13,573 nucleotides of DNA from NCBI GenBank assembly GCA_049841315.1, contig JASGDB010000033.1:1-13573 (forward strand). Direction: 5' to 3'. The translations under genes and the position numbers were made by a program. Each line of letters starts with the position of its first letter. Position 1 is the first letter of the stretch. This document shows positions 1 through 6,260 of this stretch, piece by piece. This stretch comes from JASGDB01 sp049841315 (GTDB taxonomy: Bacteria > Bacteroidota > Bacteroidia > Flavobacteriales > Weeksellaceae). The notes below the pieces were generated by a model that ran no database searches, was not told the origin of the DNA, and was given only the letters and a program-made list of their open reading frames with translations.

Positions 1-39
1 TTAGGTTTCCGCCCGAGTTTTGGAAATTTTAGAAAATTG

Positions 40-163
40 TTTAAAATTTTAGCCGAGTTTCCAAGTCTTGAACTTTTGGTTCTTTTGTTTCAAGACAAAA
101 GAACAGAAATTTAGAATTATAGATAAATGTTAATTTTAAAATCCACAGTTTTTGTCGAAGAAC
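40..163. repeat. 124-bp dispersed-type repeat, left copy (inverted relative to 13447-13570)
   Basis: Reading the reverse complement of this stretch against 13447-13570 gives a match over 124 bases with a single substitution, in the word AAC(A/T)TTTATC. It lies just beyond the 3' end of rluF. Inside it are TCTTGAA/TTCAAGA and a perfect 10-bp hairpin, GTTCTTTTGT / ACAAAAGAAC with a 6-base loop. An open frame crosses it but looks like chance translation of the repeat. It carries no transposase. The word CCGAGTTT recurs at 13-20 and 53-60, so related repeat DNA may continue off the window edge. The match is seen directly; that it is a family dispersed in the genome is inferred. Confidence 0.9.
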
Positions 164-177
164 CATAAAATTGAACC

Positions 178-912
178 TTAATAACTCGCTTCCTCCGTTT
201 TGCTGGAATTTCCGAGGAGACGGTTCAGTTCGCTCATTTCCGCTTTTGTGGCTTCTCGGTATTTTCCGTAGGGAACATCGAGGATGAGATTCATGATGCG
301 GATGCGTTTCAGCTTCATGACTTCGTAATCGAGATGCTCGCACATTCTCCGAATCTGGCGGTTCAGCCCTTGTGTTAAAATAATGCGGAACGTGAATTTA
401 TCGATTTTTTCCACAAAACATTTTTTGGTAACCGTGTCGAGAATCGGGATTCCGTTTGACATTTTATGGATGAATTTGTCGGTAATCGGTTTGTTTACGT
501 AGACTAAATATTCCTTTTCGTGGTTGTTTCTGGCGCGGAGAATCTTATTGACAATATCGCCGTCGTTGGTCATGATAATCAGTCCCTCGCTGGCTTTGTC
601 CAATCTTCCTACGGGAAAAATCCTTTTCGGATATTTCATGTAGTCCAAGATGTTTTTTTTTGCTTTCGGATTGGTGGTACATTCGATTCCGACGGGTTTG
701 TTGAGGAGAAGATACACGAAATCCTCTTTCGGTTCGGAAATGATTTTTCCATCCACTTCCACCAAATCATCGGGGCTTACTTTTGTTCCCATTTCGGGGA
801 TTTTCCCGTTGATTTTCACTCGTCCTGCCTCAATCAACCTGTCGGCTTCCCTTCGGGAGCAGAACCCGGATTCGCTCAAAAATTTATTTACTCTTTTTAA
901 TTGGTTTTCCAT
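178..912 (-). CDS. rluF: 23S rRNA pseudouridine synthase, RluF type
   Basis: The 244-residue product has an N-terminal S4 RNA-binding domain (about 6-55, VNKFLSESGFCSRREADRLI) and an RsuA/RluB/E/F catalytic domain. The catalytic Asp is D105 in GRLDKASEGL, followed by the TNDGD loop at 115-119 and QGLNRQIRRM at 181-190. RILRARNN-HEKEYLV-type and GIPILDTVTKKC segments match E. coli RluF more closely than RsuA, RluB or RluE. RluF makes pseudouridine at position 2604 of 23S rRNA (family knowledge). An upstream in-frame Met exists near 1002, but those 30 residues are hydrophobic, overlap the etfA terminator and are not family-like, so I start at the Met before ENQLKRVNKF. It appears to be transcribed alone. 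Confidence 0.93.
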   Translation of the reverse strand: MENQLKRVNKFLSESGFCSRREADRLIEAGRVKINGKIPEMGTKVSPDDLVEVDGKIISEPKEDFVYLLLNKPVGIECTTNPKAKKNILDYMKYPKRIFPVGRLDKASEGLIIMTNDGDIVNKILRARNNHEKEYLVYVNKPITDKFIHKMSNGIPILDTVTKKCFVEKIDKFTFRIILTQGLNRQIRRMCEHLDYEVMKLKRIRIMNLILDVPYGKYREATKAEMSELNRLLGNSSKTEEASY

Positions 913-980
913 AATCGAAAAGTAAAACATTACTTTGGGAAAGAAAAATGATGCAAGTTCATAAAAAAATGCCAAAACGT

Positions 981-1020
981 AATAAAACCCGAAATAGATC
1001 ATAACATTTCGGGTTTTATT
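981..1020 (-). terminator. intrinsic terminator after etfA
   Basis: Perfect 15-bp stem AATAAAACCCGAAAT / ATTTCGGGTTTTATT with a 10-base loop. It lies 18 bases past the etfA stop and before rluF, so it most likely ends the etfBA message. The A/T tracts are built into the stem ends, so it could act in both directions. Confidence 0.8.
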
Positions 1021-1038
1021 ATTATCTGGATGAATTTA

Positions 1039-1983
1039 TTACCCTTTTAGTGCTTTGATTTTTTCCGTTAAAGCAGGAATCACCTGAAAGGCATCTCCTA
1101 CAACGCCGTAATCCGCTGATTTGAAGAACGGAGCTTCCGGGTCGCTGTTGATTACGACAATCGTTTTGGAACTGTTCACTCCCGCAAGATGCTGAATCGC
1201 TCCCGAAATTCCGATTGCTACGTACAGATTCGGAGCAATGGCTTTTCCGGTTTGTCCTACGTGTTCGGTGTGAGGTCTCCAGCCGATGTCGGAAACCGGT
1301 TTTGAACAAGCGGTTGCAGCGCCCAAAACTTCGGCAAGGTTTTCAACCATTCCCCAATTTTCAGAGCCTTTCATTCCTCTTCCTGCGGAAACTACAACTT
1401 CGGCTTCTTTAAGGTCTAATTTTCCTGAAGACAATTCGCTGGAAATCAATTTAGTATCATTGGCAACGGAAGCTGTTTTCACTTCCTCGCTTCCTGATAC
1501 CGGATTTTCTTTTGTACCGAAAGCGTTTTGGGAAACCGTTACAACCACACCGTTTCCTTCTGCTTTGGCATGCATGAATCCTTTTCCTGAAAAGGCTTTT
1601 CTTTTCACCTGAAACGGAGCAATGCTTTCCGGTGCATCCAGTACATTGGTGATTAACGAATAATTTTTGATAACCGCAAGCACAGGCGCAACGGAAGATG
1701 CATCTGCTGTCTGAGGGAAAATGATGATATTTCCGTTCACTACTTCATTCAAAGCCTGCGCATAGGCTCTAGGGCTGAAGGTTTTCAGGCTTTCATCCTG
1801 AATTTTGATAACCGATGAAGCTCCGTAACGGTACAATGCATCTGAAGAATCCGTAGGATTTACCGTTACTGCTGTTACCGTGTCTCCGGATTTGTCTGCG
1901 ATTGCTTTAGCATAAGAAACTGCTTCAAAAGCTGCTTTTTTATAAACTCCGTTTATATTTTCTGCGTATACAAATACTGCCAT
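1039..1983 (-). CDS. etfA: electron transfer flavoprotein alpha subunit
   Basis: EtfA is the FAD-carrying subunit of the soluble alpha/beta heterodimer that takes electrons from acyl-CoA and similar dehydrogenases to the quinone pool through ETF:QO. The 314-residue length is normal. The C-terminal FAD domain is intact: SAGRGMKG (199-206), HVGQTGK (241-247), GISGAIQHLAG (258-268) and NSDPEAPFFKSADYGVVGD (279-297). The N-terminal alpha/beta domain starts MAVFVYAENINGVYKKA, as expected in Bacteroidota. The start is clear: ATG at 1983 sits 61 bases after the etfB stop. It is co-transcribed behind etfB, and the partner dehydrogenase is not in the window. No catalytic or binding segment seems missing. 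Confidence 0.96.
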   Translation of the reverse strand: MAVFVYAENINGVYKKAAFEAVSYAKAIADKSGDTVTAVTVNPTDSSDALYRYGASSVIKIQDESLKTFSPRAYAQALNEVVNGNIIIFPQTADASSVAPVLAVIKNYSLITNVLDAPESIAPFQVKRKAFSGKGFMHAKAEGNGVVVTVSQNAFGTKENPVSGSEEVKTASVANDTKLISSELSSGKLDLKEAEVVVSAGRGMKGSENWGMVENLAEVLGAATACSKPVSDIGWRPHTEHVGQTGKAIAPNLYVAIGISGAIQHLAGVNSSKTIVVINSDPEAPFFKSADYGVVGDAFQVIPALTEKIKALKG

Positions 1984-2021
1984 TTTTTTAAATTAAAAGA
2001 TTAAAAAATTATTTATTAAAA

Positions 2022-2045
2022 AACTCGAATCCCGTAACTCGAATC
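2022..2045. repeat. short direct repeat between etfB and etfA
   Basis: AACTCGAATC occurs twice, at 2022-2031 and 2036-2045, a 14-base period. The second copy ends on the last base of the etfB stop codon. The rest of the 61-base gap is A/T only. It may reflect a small duplication; no function is evident. Confidence 0.55.
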
Positions 2046-2791
2046 TAAATTACTTTCGCTTCCTCGTGGAGAAGTCTTACCAGTTCATCCAGATTATCGG
2101 GAGAAACCAATTTTACGGCTGCTCTCGGTGGTACGCTGTCAAACGAGACAGACGCTACTTTTATTTCGGAAGAAACAGGTTCTGCTACCTGAAGCGGTTT
2201 TGTACGGGCAGTCATAATTCCTCTCATATTCGGGATGATGAGTTCTTTTTCGTCCACAAGGCCTTTCTGTCCGGCGATAACAGCCGGAAGACTTACGGAA
2301 ACGGTTTCTCTTCCTCCGTCGATTTCACGGACTACTTTTGCTTCCGAACCTTCCGTATCCAATCCTGCAACACCGTTTACAAAAGAAATATTCAGTAATT
2401 CCGCTACCATTCCCGGAACTGCACCTCCGTTATAATCAATGGATTCTTTTCCGCAGAGAATTAAATCGTATCCTCCGTTTTTGGCAACGTTTGCAATTTC
2501 CTGAGCAGTTGAAAAACTGTCTTTTGGTTCGCAGTTTACACGTACAGCATCATTGGCACCGATTGCAAGCGCTTTTCTGATAACCGGTTCGGTATCTGCA
2601 CCGCCTACATTCACCACGGTTACTGTTGCGCCTTTGGAGGTCTGAAGCTGAATCGCTTTTGTAAGTGCGAATTCATCCAGCGGATTGATTACCCACTGGA
2701 TTCCGTTCTTGTCGAAGGCAGATTTGTCTGCCGTAAAATTGATTTTCGATGTAGTGTCGGGAACACTACTGATACAAACTAATATTTTCAT
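2045..2791 (-). CDS. etfB: electron transfer flavoprotein beta subunit
   Basis: EtfB is the AMP-binding partner of EtfA. The 248-residue product begins MKILVCISSVPDTTSKI and has NPLDEFAL (36-43), the nucleotide-binding stretch CGKESIDYNGGAVPGMVAELL (113-133), VREIDGGRE (154-162), and NMRGIMTARTKPL (188-200), the segment equivalent to the recognition loop that contacts partner dehydrogenases. Gene order etfB-etfA is the usual one. The ATG at 2791 is the only start that keeps the conserved N-terminal strand. An 18-bp palindrome and a possible promoter box lie 31-64 bases upstream. I see nothing unusual in the protein. The gene stops with TAG. Confidence 0.96.
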   Translation of the reverse strand: MKILVCISSVPDTTSKINFTADKSAFDKNGIQWVINPLDEFALTKAIQLQTSKGATVTVVNVGGADTEPVIRKALAIGANDAVRVNCEPKDSFSTAQEIANVAKNGGYDLILCGKESIDYNGGAVPGMVAELLNISFVNGVAGLDTEGSEAKVVREIDGGRETVSVSLPAVIAGQKGLVDEKELIIPNMRGIMTARTKPLQVAEPVSSEIKVASVSFDSVPPRAAVKLVSPDNLDELVRLLHEEAKVI

Positions 2792-2821
2792 TGTGAATAC
2801 TATAATTAAATTGGTTGGTTG

Positions 2822-2829
2822 TAAAGATA
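2822..2829 (-). promoter_or_regulatory. candidate -7 box for etfBA
   Basis: On the minus strand the bases read TATCTTTA, one change from the Bacteroidota -7 consensus TAnnTTTG, 31 bases upstream of the etfB ATG. No clean -33 TTG is seen at the right spacing; that position falls on the 2838-2855 palindrome. A weak call. Confidence 0.35.
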
Positions 2830-2837
2830 TATAAATA

Positions 2838-2855
2838 TATTATGCATGCATAATA
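2838..2855. promoter_or_regulatory. 18-bp perfect palindrome, possible operator of etfBA
   Basis: TATTATGCATGCATAATA is identical to its own reverse complement. It has no loop or T-run, so it is not a terminator; the symmetry suits a dimeric DNA-binding regulator. It lies 47-64 bases upstream of the etfB ATG, about where the -33 region of the candidate promoter should be, so a bound protein would block or assist transcription there. The regulator is unknown; TetR- or MarR-type factors controlling fatty-acid genes are one possibility by inference only. Confidence 0.55.
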
Positions 2856-3158
2856 CTTTTTGAAAAAAATTATTATTTACAGCATTGGAATTTACGAATT
2901 TTATTTCTAATCGGGGCGGGGCGGGCGAAACTCAATCTTACCCGGCAGTGAGGGCGCATTTATCTACTTTGTTTTCCATGCTATAAATATACAAAAATGC
3001 TTTTTAAGAAAGTTTTTTTCAGAATTGGAATATTTGTAGACTTGATTTTTTAGATAGAGCTTGGGTTATTGGGATTTTTATATTGTTAAAAAAAAACTGC
3101 ATTGATGCCTTGGAAGCATTGAAAAAACAGATGAATTTGAAAAACCAATACGTAAAAT
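2856..3158. other. gene-poor stretch between etfB and the CNNM gene
   Basis: This is the middle of a 457-bp interval. It holds a GC-rich patch with CGGGG repeats at 2912-2927, a further GC-rich piece at 2942-2957, a 13-residue minus-strand frame from ATG at 2979 to TAA at 2938 (MENKVDKCALTAG), and an open plus-strand frame at 3008-3160 described separately. The rest is A/T-rich without structure that I can name. It may be the site of a lost gene. Confidence 0.4.
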
Positions 3159-3160
3159 AA
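3008..3160 (+). pseudogene. possible 3' remnant of an unrecognised gene
   Basis: A frame of 50 codons is open from 3008 and stops with TAA at 3158-3160. Its last part reads CIDALEALKKQMNLKNQYVK, which looks like real protein, while the first half is T-rich and unconvincing. No in-frame ATG lies before the Met near 3131; TTG at 3083 could give about 25 residues. A well-formed terminator begins on the very stop codon, the arrangement expected at the 3' end of a transcribed gene. I do not recognise the family. Either a broken gene has lost its front, or this is a small gene with a non-ATG start. Confidence 0.35.
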
Positions 3161-3184
3161 GTATCGGATTTCCGGTGCTTTTTT
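3159..3184 (+). terminator. intrinsic terminator upstream of the CNNM gene
   Basis: Nine-pair stem AAGTATCGG / CCGGTGCTT with two G-U pairs and an ATTT loop, running into TTTTTT. It points along the plus strand and overlaps the stop codon at 3158-3160. It would insulate the next promoter at 3214. Confidence 0.65.
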
Positions 3185-3213
3185 CTCTAAGTTTCTGTTT
3201 CTAAAAATATAGT

Positions 3214-3221
3214 TATATTTG
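3214..3221 (+). promoter_or_regulatory. promoter -7 box of the CNNM-clpS operon
   Basis: TATATTTG fits TAnnTTTG exactly, 27 bases before the ATG at 3249. TTTC at 3192-3195, 18 bases upstream, is a one-mismatch -33 TTTG. The placement gives a leader of about 20 bases. Confidence 0.65.
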
Positions 3222-3248
3222 CATATAATAATTTGTATCAATTACTAA

Positions 3249-4607
3249 ATGGACTCGGACGTCGTCAAGCTTTTATCAGCCTTATTCTTAGTTTTACTCA
3301 ATGGTTTTTTCGTAGCCGCTGAATTTTCTATTGTCAAAGTACGCTACTCGCAAATCCAGATTAAAGCCGCTGAAGGCAATGCCATGGCAAAACAGGCGGA
3401 ACACATCATCAGAAAGCTGGATTCTTATCTTTCCGCAACACAGCTGGGGATTACACTTGCTTCCCTTGCTTTGGGTTGGGTAGGGGAAAGTGCAATGCAT
3501 CACATCGTGGAGAAATCACTGCATTATTTCAGTTTTAATCTTAGTGATACGACCATTACGACTATTTCTCTGGTATTAAGTTTTACCATTATTACTATTT
3601 TGCATATTGTTTTCGGGGAATTGATTCCGAAATCCATAGCGATTCGTAAGGCAGAGCCGACGGCAATGGCGATTTCTTATCCGCTTCGTTGGTTTACGAC
3701 TATTTTTCAGCCGTTTATCTGGCTGATGAACTCCATGTCGAACGGCTTCCTCAGAATGATTAATATCCCGCCTGCAAGCGAATCCGATATTCATTCCACC
3801 GAAGAATTGCAGCTTCTCGTAAAACAAAGCGCCGATTCAGGGGAAATTGAGGAGGAAAATTACGAAATCATCAAGAATGCTTTTGATTTCACCGACCATT
3901 CTGCGAAGCAGATTATGGTGCCTCGTCAGAATATTCTTTCTATCGACATCGAAGACGATAGATATAAAATCCTTGAACAGATTATCGATTCGGGATATTC
4001 CAGAATACCGGTGTATCAGGGGTCTATCGATAATGTAATCGGGATTTTTTATACCAAAGAATTCATCCGAGAATACATCAAACACAGAGACGAATACGAT
4101 ACATTTGATATCCGCAAACTCATCCGTGAGCCGTTTTTTGTGGTGGGAAGCAAAAAGATTTCCGATTTACTGAAAGTATTTCAGCAGAAAAAACAGCACC
4201 TCGCCATTGTGATTGATGAGTTCGGAGGAACGGAAGGTATTATCACGCTTGAGGATATTCTGGAAGAATTAGTAGGTGAAATTCAGGATGAGGAAGACGA
4301 TGAAGAAACCATCGTGGACAAAGTAGGAGAGAACATCTATTGGGTGAAAGCAATTAATCCGCTGGATGAAATCAATGACAGCCTGCCTGTACAGCTTCCG
4401 CTTTCCGAAGACGGCGATTACAATACGATGTCCGGATTTATCATGCATGAATTGGGCGATATTCCGGAGGAGAACCAGCAGTTCCGCATCGGGGATTACG
4501 ATTTCAAGATTCTGAAGATGAATAATAAAAGCGTGGAGCTGGTGGAACTTGTTTACGAGCCGAAAGGCTTAACTGATTTTTTAACGGAAGAAACAGGTGA
4601 ATTGTAA
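3249..4607 (+). CDS. CNNM/CBS/CorC-domain membrane protein (HlyC/CorC family)
   Basis: The 452-residue product has the three-part build of the bacterial CNNM family: an N-terminal CNNM membrane domain (1-~170, hydrophobic segments near 5-27, 62-80, 103-123 and 140-165, with GFFVAAEFSIVKVR at 19-32 and FGELIPKSIAIRKAEP at 122-137), a CBS pair (about 215-345, with IMVPRQ at 222-227, SRIPVY at 251-256, IDEFGGTEGIITLEDILEELVGEI at 322-345) and a C-terminal CorC_HlyC domain (about 355-440). Family members bind Mg-ATP and are linked to Mg2+ or Co2+ export; the old name hemolysin is misleading. GldE of gliding motility has the same build, but its usual neighbours are missing, so I do not assign it. 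The gene runs into clpS 4 bases downstream. Confidence 0.93.
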   Translation: MDSDVVKLLSALFLVLLNGFFVAAEFSIVKVRYSQIQIKAAEGNAMAKQAEHIIRKLDSYLSATQLGITLASLALGWVGESAMHHIVEKSLHYFSFNLSDTTITTISLVLSFTIITILHIVFGELIPKSIAIRKAEPTAMAISYPLRWFTTIFQPFIWLMNSMSNGFLRMINIPPASESDIHSTEELQLLVKQSADSGEIEEENYEIIKNAFDFTDHSAKQIMVPRQNILSIDIEDDRYKILEQIIDSGYSRIPVYQGSIDNVIGIFYTKEFIREYIKHRDEYDTFDIRKLIREPFFVVGSKKISDLLKVFQQKKQHLAIVIDEFGGTEGIITLEDILEELVGEIQDEEDDEETIVDKVGENIYWVKAINPLDEINDSLPVQLPLSEDGDYNTMSGFIMHELGDIPEENQQFRIGDYDFKILKMNNKSVELVELVYEPKGLTDFLTEETGEL

Positions 4608-4611
4608 GAAA

Positions 4612-4917
4612 ATGTCAGATATATTCAATACCCGATTTTACGAAGACCCGAAAAGGGAATATGAAGATGATGTTCTCGTTCTGGAAAACGTGGATGATGT
4701 CTACAAATTAGTGCTTCATAACGATGATGTGAATACTTTTGATTACGTAATCGACTGTCTGATAGAAATCTGCGGTCATAGTTTGGAGCAGGCGGAACAG
4801 TGTACGATTCTTGTTCATTACAAAGGAAAATGCGCCGTAAAAACCGGAAGCATGGAGCTTCTGAAACCGATGCACGAAAAACTTATTTCCCGCGAGCTGA
4901 CGAGTGAAATTGTGTAA
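4612..4917 (+). CDS. clpS: ATP-dependent Clp protease adaptor ClpS
   Basis: ClpS presents N-end-rule substrates to the ClpA or ClpC unfoldase in the cytoplasm. The 101-residue protein has a flexible acidic N-terminus (1-~28) and the ClpS core from YKLVLHNDDVNTFDYVID (31-48) to the end. The Asn-Asp-Asp of the amino-terminus pocket is N37-D38-D39 and the pocket His is H69 in LVHYKGK. By ungapped alignment with E. coli, the gate Met40 is F43 and Met62 is T65. A GTG at 4597 would extend it by five residues and overlap the previous gene; I prefer ATG 4612, 4 bases past that stop. No clp ATPase gene is nearby. Confidence 0.93.
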   Translation: MSDIFNTRFYEDPKREYEDDVLVLENVDDVYKLVLHNDDVNTFDYVIDCLIEICGHSLEQAEQCTILVHYKGKCAVKTGSMELLKPMHEKLISRELTSEIV

Positions 4918-4951
4918 AAGAGAAAATTTCCCTCTTCTCATAAAACGAAAC

Positions 4952-4984
4952 AAAATCCCTTTCAGAAAGACTGAAAGGGATTTT
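4952..4984. terminator. bidirectional terminator between convergent units
   Basis: Perfect 14-bp stem AAAATCCCTTTCAG / CTGAAAGGGATTTT with loop AAAGA. It lies between the clpS stop (4917) and the stop of the minus-strand lipoprotein gene (5007), with T-tracts on both sides, so it can end both messages. Confidence 0.88.
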
Positions 4985-5006
4985 ATCTCAATATTTTTTT
5001 TTACCG

Positions 5007-5585
5007 TTACCTGAAGCCGTTTCCGCTTCTTCCTGTGCTTTGCCTGGTGCCGGTGCCGGCACTTTCTGACGTGCTCTGCGCAGAAGTGGAAGCTCTTGTT
5101 CCGCTCTGTTGCCGGGTAGTAGTGTTTGTCTGCGTTCCCGAAGACCTAAAACCACCGTTTTGCCCGGAGTTGGTTCTTACCGTTCCGTTTGAATTTCCTG
5201 TTCTGAAACCGGAATTGCCGGTATTCACAGTGGTATTTCGCGGAGAGTTTACAGTTCCGTTTGTATTGGTGCGGAAGCCTGCATTTCCCCTTACCAAAGC
5301 CGTGTTGTTTTGATTTTCCACGTAGATTTTCCTGTTGTTCACGCCGTAGTAATACGGAACACCGTTGTCATAATAATAATTGAATCCGTCTCGGTAATAA
5401 TATCCGTCATTTCCCCAGTATCCGCCGTTTCCGTAGTAATAGGAAGGAGCGTAATAATATCCGCCGGAATAATACGGGTCATCATAATACTGGCGGTTTG
5501 CGCTATAATCCGCAGGATAAGATACGCAAGATGCAAGAGTTCCCAAAAGGGCTATACTGAGTACCGTTTTTATCAGATTTTTCAT
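5007..5585 (-). CDS. Tyr/Gly/Asn-rich putative lipoprotein, function unknown
   Basis: The 192-residue product starts with a lipoprotein signal (MKNLIKTVLSIALLGTLASC, Cys20 as the lipidation site). After it come a Tyr-rich block (about 33-80, many YYY runs with Gly and Asp), a short linker (KIYVENQN, 86-93) and a low-complexity Asn/Thr/Ser/Gly tail in which GFR recurs at 103-105, 126-128, 145-147 and at the extreme C-terminus (190-192). I recognise no enzyme fold; the composition suggests an extended, surface or periplasmic envelope protein. The start is set by the signal peptide; a longer frame would run into pnuC. It begins 4 bases past the pnuC stop and is the last gene of its operon. Confidence 0.78.
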   Translation of the reverse strand: MKNLIKTVLSIALLGTLASCVSYPADYSANRQYYDDPYYSGGYYYAPSYYYGNGGYWGNDGYYYRDGFNYYYDNGVPYYYGVNNRKIYVENQNNTALVRGNAGFRTNTNGTVNSPRNTTVNTGNSGFRTGNSNGTVRTNSGQNGGFRSSGTQTNTTTRQQSGTRASTSAQSTSESAGTGTRQSTGRSGNGFR

Positions 5586-5589
5586 TTTT

Positions 5590-6258
5590 TTAAATTTTTG
5601 ATTGGTTAAAACTTTTTTTCCACTGGAGGTAACCAATTACCGCCATTATAGTAAATACTAAATATTGTGCCGAAGTGATTCCAAGTCCTTTGTAAATATA
5701 CATCGGAATAGAAATAACATCTGCGATAATCCAGAAAATCCAGTTCTCAATCCGCATTTTCGCCATCAGCCACATCCCGACCAAGAGCAGGGCAGTGATG
5801 AAAATATCCAGCCGGTTCGCCCAATCCAGATGATAAAGTCCGAGGTCGACACCTGCCATTGAGAATTGATTGTCAATATAAGGTTTATAATAATAAATTA
5901 CCGTAACTAAAATAATGCTGAAAATGAATAAAACCGAGGCATACAGCCATTCCTTTTTCTTCGCCCATGAAACTTCCACGTGTATATGGTCGGCAGAACT
6001 TTTCGACCAAAGAATCCAGCCGTACACGCTCATCACCGTATAATACACATTAATCATGCAATCCCCGAGAAGACCGAAAACAAAAAGAATATAAACATAA
6101 ATCGTTGTTGAAATAATCCCCGTAGGATAAACCCAGATATTTTTCCTGATAGAAAAGAACACGCTCAAAAGCCCGAAAACAGTCGCAACTGCTTCCAAAA
6201 CAATCTGATACGTTTCGTAACTCTCGTATGGTTTGATAAAAAGCTGGTAAAAATCCAT
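5590..6258 (-). CDS. pnuC: PnuC-family vitamin/nucleoside transporter
   Basis: The 222-residue protein has seven hydrophobic segments (about 18-36, 42-64, 66-84, 104-123, 150-167, 170-189, 194-211), as in PnuC. Typical signatures are NIWVYPTGIISTTIYVYILF (40-59), the VYYTVMSVYGWILW stretch (71-84), ENWIFWIIADVISIPMYIYKG (171-191) and the closing GYLQWKKS. Family members carry nicotinamide riboside by facilitated diffusion; Bacteroidota also have relatives for thiamine (PnuT) and riboflavin, so the substrate is not certain. No thiamine riboswitch is seen. ATG at 6258 lies 2 bases past the GH53 stop, and the gene ends 4 bases before the lipoprotein start, so all three are translated from one message. 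A longer start at 6333 would overlap the GH53 gene and is unlikely. Confidence 0.9.
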   Translation of the reverse strand: MDFYQLFIKPYESYETYQIVLEAVATVFGLLSVFFSIRKNIWVYPTGIISTTIYVYILFVFGLLGDCMINVYYTVMSVYGWILWSKSSADHIHVEVSWAKKKEWLYASVLFIFSIILVTVIYYYKPYIDNQFSMAGVDLGLYHLDWANRLDIFITALLLVGMWLMAKMRIENWIFWIIADVISIPMYIYKGLGITSAQYLVFTIMAVIGYLQWKKSFNQSKI

Positions 6259-6260
6259 AC

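Noticed and set aside
41..343. 100-residue minus-strand frame covering the left repeat
   Set aside because: It overlaps the 3' end of rluF in another frame and its second half is a plain translation of the repeat; no family likeness.
3249..4607. Assignment of the CNNM protein as GldE
   Set aside because: Same architecture, but no gldD, ssb or mutY-type neighbours; sequence by eye cannot separate the paralogues.
5310..5609. Val/Ile-rich plus-strand frame
   Set aside because: It is the antisense of the Tyr-rich lipoprotein repeat; composition follows from the complement of TAT/TAC codons.
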